A DNA stretch of 60,781 bases. It comes from Phycisphaerales bacterium (GTDB taxonomy: Bacteria > Planctomycetota > Phycisphaerae > Phycisphaerales > UBA1924). Positions within the stretch are counted from its first letter, which is position 1. Each line of letters begins with the position of its first letter. The DNA lies in assembly GCA_029260555.1 (NCBI GenBank), contig JAJDCZ010000033.1, positions 1-60,781 of the forward strand, written 5' to 3'. The notes under the pieces are model-generated. The model was given only the letters and a program-made list of their open reading frames with translations. It made no database searches and was not told the DNA's origin. The translations under genes and the position numbers were made by a program. Below, one piece after another: positions 45,382 to 53,905 of the stretch.

Positions 45382-46059
45382 ATGATGATGCAAAATATGG
45401 CACCACTTACCTGCAAACGACCCAAACGCAGCACGCTGGCGCAGGATCCCGCAGCTGTAGCAAAGTGGCTCCTGGGCCAGACCATCGTGCGCGTGCTCAA
45501 TGATGGCGAGTGCCTGGCTGGAACCATCGTCGAGACCGAAGCCTACCTTGGCGTGATCGACCAAGCTGCCCATACCTTTGGTGGCAAACGCACAAAGAGG
45601 AATCAGTCCATGTATGCCAAGCCTGGCACCGCCTATGTCTACTTCACCTATGGCATGCATCATTGCCTGAATGTCGTCTGTGGCCAGCTCAACGAACCCG
45701 TCGCGGTGCTCATCCGCGCTCTCGAGCCAACCCAAGGCTTGGATACCATGCGGAAAAATCGACAGGCCAACCCCGCAAGAAAAACCCGTCGGCTGCTCAA
45801 AGATCATCAACTGTGTTCCGGGCCGGGCAAGCTGTGCCAGGCATTGGCGATTGATCGACAAATGGACAGCATCGACCTGCTCACTTCAGATTCCCTGCTC
45901 CTTGTGCAAAGTCTTTATGAAACTTTGCCCGATAATCAGATCGTCAACACGCCTCGAATCGGCGTAGATTCAGCTGGGGCGTGGGCATTACGCCCGCTGA
46001 GGTGGTATATCTCAGATAATTGCCATATCAGCATCCGAAACCGGCATTTGGGCGAATAG
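45382..46059 (+). CDS. 3-methyladenine DNA glycosylase, AAG/MPG family
   Basis: This 225-residue protein has the AAG fold motifs: LLGQTIVRVLNDGECLAGTI, VETEAYLGVIDQAAHTFGGK, PGTAYVYFTYGMHHCLNVVC, and SGPGKLCQALAID near the C-terminus. The Glu in ETEAYLG is the catalytic base and YFTYGMHHC the DNA-intercalating and recognition region. It removes alkylated purines in base excision repair. ATG 45382 is the first of three in-frame Met codons. It lies 12 bases after the amidohydrolase and is probably co-transcribed with it. Confidence 0.94.
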   Translation: MMMQNMAPLTCKRPKRSTLAQDPAAVAKWLLGQTIVRVLNDGECLAGTIVETEAYLGVIDQAAHTFGGKRTKRNQSMYAKPGTAYVYFTYGMHHCLNVVCGQLNEPVAVLIRALEPTQGLDTMRKNRQANPARKTRRLLKDHQLCSGPGKLCQALAIDRQMDSIDLLTSDSLLLVQSLYETLPDNQIVNTPRIGVDSAGAWALRPLRWYISDNCHISIRNRHLGE

Positions 46060-46102
46060 AATAGCCACCGGGCGTGTTGAACACTCCAGCGAGGATCCAG
46101 TA

Positions 46103-46513
46103 GTGACTGACCAGATGGAAATGAGTACCAGTCCGCTTTGCCAGGCCGGCAAGCGGTATCCACCCCAGGCGTTCGAGTTTATCCGCCAGGGGCTTTCACA
46201 TGCGGTGAGTCAGGTGCATGGTCAAATTGATCCCGCTTCAGAACTTGACGAGTCAGCGCACATCACCGGGCCTCAGCTTTGCATGGGGCTGAGAGATTAC
46301 GCCATTCAGCGTTACGGGAGTCTGGCTCGCATGGTGCTGACAACCTGGGGCGTGCAAAGCACCGATGACTTTGGTTGCCTGGTCTTTGCCATGATCGATG
46401 CGGGTCTGCTTCGCAAATCCGATCAGGATCAGATCGAGCATTTTCATAGCGTGTTCGACTTTGCTGAAGCCTTCCCGGGTGTCGATGAAATCGGATCAAG
46501 CACCCATCAGTAA
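46103..46513 (+). CDS. Planctomycetes/Verrucomicrobia-restricted small protein
   Basis: This 136-residue protein has the pattern YPPQAFEFIRQGLSHAV, HITGPQLCMGLRDYAIQRYG, TWGVQSTDDFGCLVFAMIDA and EHFHSVFDFAEAF. I recall this as the Minf_1886-type family, found only in Planctomycetes, Verrucomicrobia and relatives, with no known function. Start is GTG 46103 with GAGGAT upstream. It may be co-transcribed with the glycosylase gene 43 bases upstream. No membrane or signal segment is seen. Confidence 0.85.
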   Translation: MTDQMEMSTSPLCQAGKRYPPQAFEFIRQGLSHAVSQVHGQIDPASELDESAHITGPQLCMGLRDYAIQRYGSLARMVLTTWGVQSTDDFGCLVFAMIDAGLLRKSDQDQIEHFHSVFDFAEAFPGVDEIGSSTHQ

Positions 46514-46546
46514 ATTGCTACAGCACATAAATCTATCCGCGCATAA

Positions 46547-46577
46547 AAACAGGCCGACACTAAGCCGACCTGTTTGG
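46547..46577. terminator. Possible bidirectional terminator
   Basis: AAACAGG pairs with CCTGTTT across a 15-base loop that contains a direct repeat GCCGAC. On the minus strand the stem is followed by TTTTTATG. It lies between converging genes 46103-46513 and 46624-47343. Stem length is modest. Confidence 0.45.
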
Positions 46578-46601
46578 GAAGTTTGATTCTCTCTATCCAG
46601 C

Positions 46602-46616
46602 GGGGGGGTGGGGGGG
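46602..46616. repeat. Short G-rich tract
   Basis: Two G runs of seven separated by one T, eight bases past the stop codon of the PEP-CTERM-like gene (minus strand). It shares position (directly after a stop) and strand with the tract behind ctaA. Confidence 0.7.
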
Positions 46617-46623
46617 TGAGCGA

Positions 46624-47343
46624 TCAGCGACGACGGCGTGTCGCCACCAGGCCACCAAGACCCAGAAGTGCCAGTGCACCGGGTGCGGGAATCGCGTTGA
46701 TCCGGATATTGTCAATCGCCAGAGGCTCAAAGCTTGAGGTCGTTGTCATATCGACTTCAATGGTGAGCAAACTACCAGTACCACCGATGGCAAACGAGAA
46801 ATCAGCCAGTGCAGCTGAGAGGTTGACACCATCGCCAATGCCGTCAAGATCTGTATCCAGGTACAAATCGCTGCGGCCGGTAAAGTTCGGGGCAAAGTTG
46901 CCGATGAGTGTGCGTGCGCCAGCATCAATGGTCGCATAAATGCTGATGCCGTCGCCATCGACAGCTTCGTAGTTGTTGAACTGAGGTTCACTGCTCAATG
47001 CGCCAACAGCAATATCCATGGAGATGGAAGTCATGCCTGCAATGTTGACGCCGGCAATGGCCACTGTCTGTGTAGGAGCAAAGCCGTCACCATCGTGATC
47101 CTGACCCATGATGCCAAAGCTTCCATCCCAACCGGTGAGAAAGTCATCGCGAGCAGCGTTTGACAGATCCGGCACAGCATAGCGATCAAAGAAATCAAAG
47201 AACCCGTCGTCAAACTGATTTGACATGGTGTAACCAGTGCCTGGCAGACCCTCAAATGATTCTTGCAGAATCGTGCCTGCCATTGCTGAACCTGCAAAGG
47301 CAACCACAGCCAACACACCTAATCCTGTACTCATCTTGTTCAT
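46624..47343 (-). CDS. PEP-CTERM-like secreted protein
   Basis: This 239-residue protein has a signal peptide (MSTGLGVLAVVAFAGSAMAG), a Choice-of-anchor-type beta body (GTILQESFEGLPGTGYTM; later ISMDIAVGALSSEP and TIDAGARTLIGNF) and a tail PAPGALALLGLGGLVATRRRR. AGGAG lies seven bases before ATG 47343. The body opening with a FEG-type motif resembles proteins with a lectin or concanavalin-like fold, common in bacteria using exosortase. It converges on the small protein gene at 46103. Confidence 0.85.
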   Translation of the reverse strand: MNKMSTGLGVLAVVAFAGSAMAGTILQESFEGLPGTGYTMSNQFDDGFFDFFDRYAVPDLSNAARDDFLTGWDGSFGIMGQDHDGDGFAPTQTVAIAGVNIAGMTSISMDIAVGALSSEPQFNNYEAVDGDGISIYATIDAGARTLIGNFAPNFTGRSDLYLDTDLDGIGDGVNLSAALADFSFAIGGTGSLLTIEVDMTTTSSFEPLAIDNIRINAIPAPGALALLGLGGLVATRRRR

Positions 47344-47834
47344 CTCTTGCTCCTATGAAACGAAGTGCTCCAACTGTTACATAAAACATAGACAAAGCGA
47401 AACCTTTGGCAGTCCTGTTTGACCTCACTGAGCAAAACACCTCTACCACAACACTTGAGTGCTGTGCGTGTCCTCCAGTGTCACTTGTCTCCAGCACTAA
47501 TTTATCCAGTTGGCGCGAAAAATACAACACCTTCTTGCCAAACTGCTCAGGAAGATATCCAAATAAACCAAAAACAAACATTCAGATAAAGTTATCGGAC
47601 CATAAAGGCAAAGCCATTCCAAGAAGGATCCACTAAGGTTGCCAAGATGGGCCTGGAGTGGGTAGGGCAACGAATGCATTGATTCAATCCTTCTCTTCTT
47701 CGTCTTGTGAAGGTAATCCGAGCCGCAGATCCAGCCTAAAAACACAAGATTTTCAAAGAATAGGGATAATCCGCCGAGTTTCTATAAAACCGGCATGTAA
47801 ATGTGTTTACGGATATAAAGATAGTTTCATCTCA
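47344..47834. other. Intergenic region, no gene seen
   Basis: About 490 bases between the PEP-CTERM-like gene and the stop of the sensor kinase gene, both on the minus strand. It must contain the promoter of the former. The stretch is AT-richer than its surroundings and shows no convincing reading frame, hairpin or repeat. Confidence 0.45.
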
Positions 47835-50144
47835 TCAGCTCATCTCAGGGTCGAGCCATGCTTTGGGAATACGCATCTTCACGCTCAAACCCTCAGCTGA
47901 GAAATCCACATCAACCGTCCCGCCACAGTCATACGCAATGCCCGCTTCGATCAACTCCATGCCAAACCCCCGGCTCATCGGCATGCAAACCTTCGGCCCA
48001 TCACGCTCAAGCCACTCAATCTCCAACGCCTCACCCATCGACCATTTGACCGTCACCTTGCCTTTAGAAACAGAAAGCGCTCCATACTTGGCAGCATTGG
48101 TTATCAACTCATGCAGTGTCATCGTCAACGCTGATGCCACACGCGATGGAACCATAACGCTCTGCCCGCTGATTTGCACTCGGCCAGATTGATCCGCAAA
48201 CATCTGTGTACACCGCATGACAATCTCGCCAAGCTCCACCTGCTTCCAACCATCACGCGCCAGCATCTCGTGAAGCCTTGAAAGTGCCTGAATCCGCCCA
48301 CGAAACGACTCAAGGAAAACCTCCAGATCGTTGGCATTCAATGCAGACTGCTCTGCAATCGCCAGCACCGTGGCCAGGTTGTTTTTCACACGATGATCCA
48401 GCTCTCGCATCAGTCTTGTCTGTCGATGCTGATGCTCTTTGCGTTCGGTGATATCTCTTGCAACCACCTGGGCAGCGTTTCGCCCCAGATACGAACAGCC
48501 GCCGCCTGCGACTTCAACATCAACCGAGGTTCCATCGATCTTGATAAAACATGATTCAGAAAGAGGATGCCCAGTATCACCTTCATACGCAGCTTGAATA
48601 TGAGCCTTGGCGCTTTTCTGGATATCCTTATGAATGAAATCCAGGATGGGCTTGCCAATAAGCTCTGCAGGTGTTCCAGCACCCAAAAGCTCAGCTCCCG
48701 CCTGATTGGTAAACACAATCTTCCACGCCAGATGCACAATAATCGCATCGGGGCTTTGCTCGACCAGCAGCCGATACCGTTCTTCAGTTTGACGCAGACT
48801 TCGCTCTGCCTGACGCTGTTCTGTGATGTCCTGTGCAGCACCAAGGATCTGAATAACGCGATGAGTTTGTGGATCAGTAATAGGATAGTTGACCACTCGG
48901 ACCCACCGAATCACGCCAGACTTGGTAACGATCCGTCTCTGCCCCCGAATCACTTGCCCTGACAAAAGATCCGCCATCTGTTTTTCAAGGATTGCCAGGT
49001 CGTCCGGGTGCATCAACCTGCGCCAGCCGCCTGCAGCGGTGAGTTCCTTTGGGGTATATCCCGTTGCGGCCACAAAGGCGCTGTTGGCCCATGAGAGCAC
49101 CACTCTGCCATCGGGCTCAACCTCGCTGGCATACACGAAATCACTGGTCAGGCCCGAGAGGGTTCTATACCGATCTTCACTCTCGTGCAGTGCTTTGAGT
49201 GCAACCAGGCGTTCGGTTACATTTGTCGCCACGCCACTGACACGAATCTGACCATCAGGCTCAGCCTGGGCAGGCATCAGCCATACTTCAAGCATCTGAT
49301 CCATCACCGAGACCTGCTGAAAACAAGGCTCCCCCGCAAATGCCTTGTCCACCAACTCGCGAATCTGCTCGCCCGATCCCAGAAGTGACCAGATCGGCTT
49401 TCCCGCAAAGCTCTCAGCTTCGAGTTGCTCCAGCCCCTTGCCTTCGACCAGCAGGCAGCTGCGATCTTCATCGATCATGAACAGGATGATCGGAGCCGCT
49501 GAAATAATCGTGCGCAGCTGCTGCTCTGCTTCACGAAGCTCATATCGAGTCTTGCTGAGTGTAGTGCCCGACCGATCAAGTGCAACAAACAGGAGCGCAA
49601 CCACCACCGCAAGCAGGCACGCAATCAGCACAATCAACATCAACTGTTGTCTGCTGGATGCCAGTTTCAATGCATGATCAGAAAGCCCGTCGCGTAGCTG
49701 ACGAATCATGGTTCGGATCTGATTTTCTGCCTGCATCAAGAGCCGCTCTACATCGGTGTGATCAAAGTGCTCCTGATCCATACCATCGCGGATTTGCCTT
49801 GCGATCGTAATGACAGACTTGACATTCTGGCGAAGATCCTCGTGGGCTTCGCTTTGCGTCAGGTTGCCCATCACAATCCCCCCCGCCCGCAACACACCCT
49901 CAGCCTGTGAATGCAAAGAAGCCTTGATCTCTGCCTTGTCCGCACCCGCATTCCAAAAGGCGCGTTCGCTCGTATGCAATGCCTGATCAAGCAGCTCAAT
50001 ATCCCAAAGCAGCCCAATATCACCGCTGAAACTCGCTGAAAGACGATGGACCCTCACGGCTGTCACACCACCCCAGCTTGCAATCAGCAGCGCCAGAATA
50101 AGCACGATCAGCGTCCAGGCTTTCTTCCTGCCAGACTCAGTCAA
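47835..50144 (-). CDS. Sensor histidine kinase, PAS and HisKA_2/HWE type
   Basis: This 769-residue kinase has two membrane helices (about 10-30 and 170-193) around a periplasmic sensor, three PAS domains (IISAAPIILFMIDEDRS; PDGRVVLSWANSAFVAATGY; LLVEQSPDAIIVHLAWKIVF) with PAC segments, a HisKA_2 phosphoacceptor (LMRELDHRVKNNLATVLAIA) and an ATPase domain (LHELITNAAKYGAL, later GFGMELIEAGIAYDCGG). HisKA_2 kinases often partner with ANTAR response regulators such as EutV, and one lies 3 kb upstream. SixA is encoded 73 bases upstream in the same orientation. The start ATG fits the membrane topology. Confidence 0.94.
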   Translation of the reverse strand: MTESGRKKAWTLIVLILALLIASWGGVTAVRVHRLSASFSGDIGLLWDIELLDQALHTSERAFWNAGADKAEIKASLHSQAEGVLRAGGIVMGNLTQSEAHEDLRQNVKSVITIARQIRDGMDQEHFDHTDVERLLMQAENQIRTMIRQLRDGLSDHALKLASSRQQLMLIVLIACLLAVVVALLFVALDRSGTTLSKTRYELREAEQQLRTIISAAPIILFMIDEDRSCLLVEGKGLEQLEAESFAGKPIWSLLGSGEQIRELVDKAFAGEPCFQQVSVMDQMLEVWLMPAQAEPDGQIRVSGVATNVTERLVALKALHESEDRYRTLSGLTSDFVYASEVEPDGRVVLSWANSAFVAATGYTPKELTAAGGWRRLMHPDDLAILEKQMADLLSGQVIRGQRRIVTKSGVIRWVRVVNYPITDPQTHRVIQILGAAQDITEQRQAERSLRQTEERYRLLVEQSPDAIIVHLAWKIVFTNQAGAELLGAGTPAELIGKPILDFIHKDIQKSAKAHIQAAYEGDTGHPLSESCFIKIDGTSVDVEVAGGGCSYLGRNAAQVVARDITERKEHQHRQTRLMRELDHRVKNNLATVLAIAEQSALNANDLEVFLESFRGRIQALSRLHEMLARDGWKQVELGEIVMRCTQMFADQSGRVQISGQSVMVPSRVASALTMTLHELITNAAKYGALSVSKGKVTVKWSMGEALEIEWLERDGPKVCMPMSRGFGMELIEAGIAYDCGGTVDVDFSAEGLSVKMRIPKAWLDPEMS

Positions 50145-50216
50145 GCCTCACCCCTGCTTTCATCACACCTTGGCATGAACGCATCATACAGGATCCGCCC
50201 AACCCCGCAGGTGTCA

Positions 50217-50696
50217 TCACGAAGCATCGCCGAGTCGCCAGTGGCTCACAAGCCTGGCAGGTTCTTCAAACGAAAGATCCGCAGCATCAAATATCGCAAG
50301 CTCACCCGTTCGCAAGATCACCGCTTCCAGCTCATTCACATGCATCAACAACCCCGCTACAACACAAAGCTGAGGCTGATGACCGACCAGTACAACACGA
50401 TCCTGCACCCCCGCGCTTCGCACCAAAATCAGCGTCTGCTCTGGATCAGCGCCGATTCTTAACGAAGGTTCACTCCTCAGCTCAAGACCAAAAGCATCGC
50501 ACACGATCTTGGCGGTCTGCTGCGTCCGCTGATACGGACTTGCCAGCACCGCCTCAGGCACCAGATCCTGCTGAATCATCGTCTGGACAATGAACTGAAT
50601 CTGGTCTTTGCCCGACTCGCTCAACAGCCTGTCTCTGTCATAGCCGCTCTCAGAAGATTCCATGGCTCGGCCATGTCGCAATAGCATGATCTGCAT
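50217..50696 (-). CDS. sixA: Phosphohistidine phosphatase SixA
   Basis: This 159-residue enzyme of the histidine phosphatase superfamily begins MQIMLLRHGRAMES, the RHG active-site motif, and has the second His in VVLVGHQPQL. SixA removes phosphate from histidine of phosphorelay proteins. The length fits SixA. It lies 19 bases after the aldehyde dehydrogenase gene and 73 bases before the sensor kinase, so an effect on kinase or phosphotransfer signalling is plausible (inference). Confidence 0.92.
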   Translation of the reverse strand: MQIMLLRHGRAMESSESGYDRDRLLSESGKDQIQFIVQTMIQQDLVPEAVLASPYQRTQQTAKIVCDAFGLELRSEPSLRIGADPEQTLILVRSAGVQDRVVLVGHQPQLCVVAGLLMHVNELEAVILRTGELAIFDAADLSFEEPARLVSHWRLGDAS

Positions 50697-50715
50697 GGTG
50701 CGTATCCCTTCGCTC

Positions 50716-52149
50716 TTACGGCGCGTTGTGATTGATCAGCATGAGCCGGGGCTCGGTCATTTCTTGAATCACATACGCCGGACCTTCACGACCGATGCCA
50801 GAATCCTTGATCCCGCCATAAGGCATGGCATCAATCCGAGACGAAGGCACATCATTAATCACCACCCCGCCAACTTCCAGCTTCTCAAACGCACGATGTG
50901 CCCGCGACAGATCCCGCGTAAACACACCGGCCTGTAAACCAAATCGACTGGTATTCACGACATCAAGGGCTGCATCAAAGTCATCAAAAGGCTGAACCAT
51001 CGCGACCGGGCCGAACACTTCTTCGCACCCTAAAGGCACATCACCAGGCACATCCGTCATCAGCGTTGGTTCATAAAACACACCATCCTGACGACCTCCA
51101 ATCAGCACTTTGGCCCCTGCCTGAACCGCGCCATGCACCCACGCTGAGACTCGGTCCGTTTCACTCTTGTCGATCATCGGCCCGATCACAGTAGCTTCGT
51201 CCATTGGATCACCCATTGGCAGTGAACCAATCCGATCAATCAACCTGGCGACCAGATCGTCATACAACGATCGATGCACCAGCACGCGTTGCACACTGAT
51301 GCAGCTCTGTCCCGATTGCAAATATGCTCCCAGCACAATCCGCCCAGCTGCGTAATCAATATTTGTTCGTTCATCCACAATACACGCAGCATTGCCTCCC
51401 AGTTCCAGTAGCACCTTCGCCCGATTTACACACTTCTTGAGCTTCCATCCCACAACGCCCGAACCCGTAAATGAAAGCAGCGCGATATGCTCGTCTTCAC
51501 TAAAAAGATTCAATCCTTCTCGTACCGCTGAAAGCACACTCCATGAACCCGCGGGCAATCCCTGCTCACACAAAAGCGCAGCGAACATCAAACTCGTGAT
51601 CGGTGTACGCGGATCAGGCTTCAGGACAAATGGGCATCCCGCAGCGATCGCAGGCCCAACCTTGTGCGCCAGCAGATTCAACGGGAAGTTGCTCGGCGTA
51701 ATCAGGCTGCACACACCCACGGCAAATCGCTTGATAATGCCTTCAAATCCTTCACTCTTGGACGATACATCCAGAGGCTGCACACACCCTTGCACCTGCG
51801 AGACCTGCTCTGCAGAATCACACAGCGTCTGCACACACCGCTCCACCTCCACCCTCGCCACCGTGATCGGCTTGCCCGTCTCCATGACCAGCGCTTGTGC
51901 AAACTCTGCGCTTCGCCCCGTCACACCTTCAGCAAGACCCAGAAGCATGTCCCGGCGTTGATAGGTGTAAAGCCCTGCCATTGCACCACGCCCTTCGTGT
52001 GCCCGCATAAAGGCATGTTCAATATCACCAGCATCAGGCACCGCCACGCGCGCAGCGACTTTGCCCGTGTACTTGTTGAACACTTCAAGATCACGATTGG
52101 GCAGGCAAGGCTCACCAGCCAGATAAAACGGATACTCTCGGTGTTCCAT
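50716..52149 (-). CDS. NAD(P)-dependent aldehyde dehydrogenase
   Basis: This 477-residue enzyme oxidises an aldehyde to an acid or CoA-linked product. Catalytic Cys in YLQSGQSCISVQRV and Glu in LLELGGNAACIV are present, as are LITPSNFPLNLLAHKVGPA and FTGSGVVGWKL of the cofactor site. Starting ATG 52149 has GAGGGAT upstream; the frame is open to 52179. No substrate can be told from the sequence. It lies in an operon with sixA and the sensor kinase, and 70 bases after the anti-sigma gene. Confidence 0.93.
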   Translation of the reverse strand: MEHREYPFYLAGEPCLPNRDLEVFNKYTGKVAARVAVPDAGDIEHAFMRAHEGRGAMAGLYTYQRRDMLLGLAEGVTGRSAEFAQALVMETGKPITVARVEVERCVQTLCDSAEQVSQVQGCVQPLDVSSKSEGFEGIIKRFAVGVCSLITPSNFPLNLLAHKVGPAIAAGCPFVLKPDPRTPITSLMFAALLCEQGLPAGSWSVLSAVREGLNLFSEDEHIALLSFTGSGVVGWKLKKCVNRAKVLLELGGNAACIVDERTNIDYAAGRIVLGAYLQSGQSCISVQRVLVHRSLYDDLVARLIDRIGSLPMGDPMDEATVIGPMIDKSETDRVSAWVHGAVQAGAKVLIGGRQDGVFYEPTLMTDVPGDVPLGCEEVFGPVAMVQPFDDFDAALDVVNTSRFGLQAGVFTRDLSRAHRAFEKLEVGGVVINDVPSSRIDAMPYGGIKDSGIGREGPAYVIQEMTEPRLMLINHNAP

Positions 52150-52219
52150 GAGATCCCTCTTGCGATCTTGAATCAACACACTGATTCCACAACACCCCCA
52201 CAGGTCAAGCAGATCCTGA

Positions 52220-52471
52220 TTACATGCGCTTCCTGGCTTCCATGATCGCCTTGACCAGCTGTTCAGGTATCTCTGGCCGATCCTCCGGCGGCTTATTGCA
52301 CATACATTCGCGGCACAACAGAATCGTCTCCCGATAGGTCCTTAAAAACTCCGCGCAACACCCACAGTCTTTAATGTGCTGCTCAAATACCTTGTACGCC
52401 TCGTCGGGCAACTCTTTTTCAAGATAGTCAGCCATGAACTCCACGATCTGTTTACAGCACATCTCGTTCAT
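52220..52471 (-). CDS. Zinc-finger anti-sigma factor
   Basis: This 83-residue protein has the ZAS motif HIKDCGCCAEF (His-x3-Cys-x2-Cys) with an upstream Cys pair (MCCKQIVEFMADYLE) and two more Cys near CRECMC. Such proteins bind and silence ECF sigma factors and release them on redox or zinc change. The gene overlaps the ECF sigma gene by 4 bases, so both are made together. It is short and lacks a membrane helix, so it is a cytoplasmic anti-sigma factor. Confidence 0.88.
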   Translation of the reverse strand: MNEMCCKQIVEFMADYLEKELPDEAYKVFEQHIKDCGCCAEFLRTYRETILLCRECMCNKPPEDRPEIPEQLVKAIMEARKRM

Positions 52472-53070
52472 TGAACAAACTCCGGCTCCAAAAGCCCACG
52501 CAATGCCAAACGAGCGCGGTGCAGACGCGTCTTGACCGCACCCACCGAAAGCTCAAGAAGCTCAGCTGTCTGGGCGGTATCCAACTCTTCGATGTCCCTC
52601 ATCAGCAAAACGATTCGGTATGGTTCAGGCAACTCCTGAATTTTCCTGTGAATCAACTCAGAAAGCTCCTGACGATCAAGAGCATCCCCAACGGTTTCAC
52701 TCCAGTGAGCGACCGGCTTGGTCGGATGGCCATCTTCACTAAAACTCGGCAGGAACTCTTCGATTGACCGCTCAGATCGCCTCTTTTGAGATCGAAGCTT
52801 CATTAAACTCGCATTGACCACGATGCGGTGCATCCAGGTCGTGAGCTTGGCATCACGATTGAACGATCCGATCGAGCGAAACGCTGAGATAAAGGCATCC
52901 TGTACCGCGTCCTGGGCATCCTGTTCTTCATTGAAAAAACGCCGAGCCACCGCCAGCAGCCGTGGACCATGCTCACGAACCAGATACTCAAAGGCAGCAT
53001 CATCGCCCGCGATCAGCCCCTCGATGAACGAGGATTCATTTTTGAGGTCAATAGACGGTTCCTGTGACAT
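52468..53070 (-). CDS. ECF sigma factor
   Basis: This 200-residue protein has sigma region 2 (FEYLVREHGPRLLAVARRFF, DAVQDAFISAFRSIGSF, TTWMHRIVVNASLMKLRSQK) and region 4 (LPEPYRIVLLMRDIEELDTA with a helix-turn-helix QTAELLELSVGAVKTRLHRA). It directs RNA polymerase to stress promoters under control of the overlapping ZAS anti-sigma factor. ATG 53070 is preferred over TTG 53073. It is divergent from the ANTAR regulator gene across a 93-base spacer that holds an ECF-like promoter. Confidence 0.95.
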   Translation of the reverse strand: MSQEPSIDLKNESSFIEGLIAGDDAAFEYLVREHGPRLLAVARRFFNEEQDAQDAVQDAFISAFRSIGSFNRDAKLTTWMHRIVVNASLMKLRSQKRRSERSIEEFLPSFSEDGHPTKPVAHWSETVGDALDRQELSELIHRKIQELPEPYRIVLLMRDIEELDTAQTAELLELSVGAVKTRLHRARLALRGLLEPEFVQ

Positions 53071-53098
53071 CAAAAAAGCCTAGCACCTCCCATACCGG

Positions 53099-53124
53099 GG
53101 AACAATACTGGCTCCGTTTCGTGT
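53099..53124 (+). promoter_or_regulatory. ECF-type promoter candidate before the ANTAR regulator
   Basis: GGAAC (53099-53103), a spacer of 16 bases and CGTGT (53120-53124) match the general ECF pattern GGAAC-N16/17-CGT. The element points into the response regulator gene 40 bases downstream and lies divergent to the ECF sigma gene, as expected for regulation of linked targets. It is one site only, so chance cannot be excluded. Confidence 0.5.
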
Positions 53125-53163
53125 AAACTCTTTTTGAGCCAATCAAGCGCAGGGAGCACGCAC

Positions 53164-53844
53164 ATGCCAGATCATTCCAGTTCGCCCAACAAAAACAACT
53201 CAACCAAACCCGGTTCAAAGCAATGCCCCACAGAAAGGCTCGGCCTGCCTGCCAAACCCGCCCGCATTCTGGTCGCTGAAGACGAACACCTCGTCGCTGC
53301 CGATCTGACTCTCAAACTCAGCGACCTGGGATTTACCGTCGTAGGCCCTGTTGCCGATGGCCAGGCAGCCATGGATCTGTGCCAGAACGCCGATCCTGAC
53401 CTTGCCATCCTCGACATTCGCATGCCAGGCACTGATGGTCTTTCCGCTGCAGAGCGAATCTTCGGCTCCCTGGGCATCCCTGTCATGATCGTCTCGGCCT
53501 ATTCAGATCCCAACGATGTCCAGAGAGCGGCCCAGGTCGGTGTATTCGGCTATCTCGTCAAGCCTGTAACCGTCGACCAACTCCGCGTCACCATCGATGT
53601 CTCCTGGCAAAAGTTCATCGAACACGCCCTGCAGAACAACGAAAACCAGACCCTTCGCAAACGACTCGAAGACCGCAAGCTCATCGAACAAGCCAAGTGG
53701 ATCCTCGTGCAGGAACGAAACCTGTCCGAGCCTGACGCACTACAGCTGTTGCGAAAACATGCACGAGATTCCCGCAAGCCCGTCGCGGACATCGCAAGGT
53801 CACTCATCGAAAGTAAACAACTGCTCAGCGATCAATCAAACTAA
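53164..53844 (+). CDS. Response regulator with ANTAR RNA-binding domain
   Basis: This 226-residue protein has a receiver domain (ILVAEDEHLVAADLTLKL, phospho-Asp in DLAILDIRMPGTDG, Lys in FGYLVKPVT) and a C-terminal ANTAR domain (LEDRKLIEQAKWILVQERN, LLRKHARDSRKPVADIARSL). ANTAR proteins bind paired hairpins in nascent RNA and prevent transcription termination. ATG 53164 has AGGGAG eight bases upstream; the TTG at 53134 is weaker. The likely kinase is the HisKA_2 protein at 47835-50144. The N-terminal 35 residues are Ser/Asn/Pro rich. Confidence 0.93.
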   Translation: MPDHSSSPNKNNSTKPGSKQCPTERLGLPAKPARILVAEDEHLVAADLTLKLSDLGFTVVGPVADGQAAMDLCQNADPDLAILDIRMPGTDGLSAAERIFGSLGIPVMIVSAYSDPNDVQRAAQVGVFGYLVKPVTVDQLRVTIDVSWQKFIEHALQNNENQTLRKRLEDRKLIEQAKWILVQERNLSEPDALQLLRKHARDSRKPVADIARSLIESKQLLSDQSN

Positions 53845-53905
53845 CTATTCAATACAAGCTGTACGCCTGGCAGAGCCGTCATCCAAAGGTATTGTGCAAC
53901 CACGC

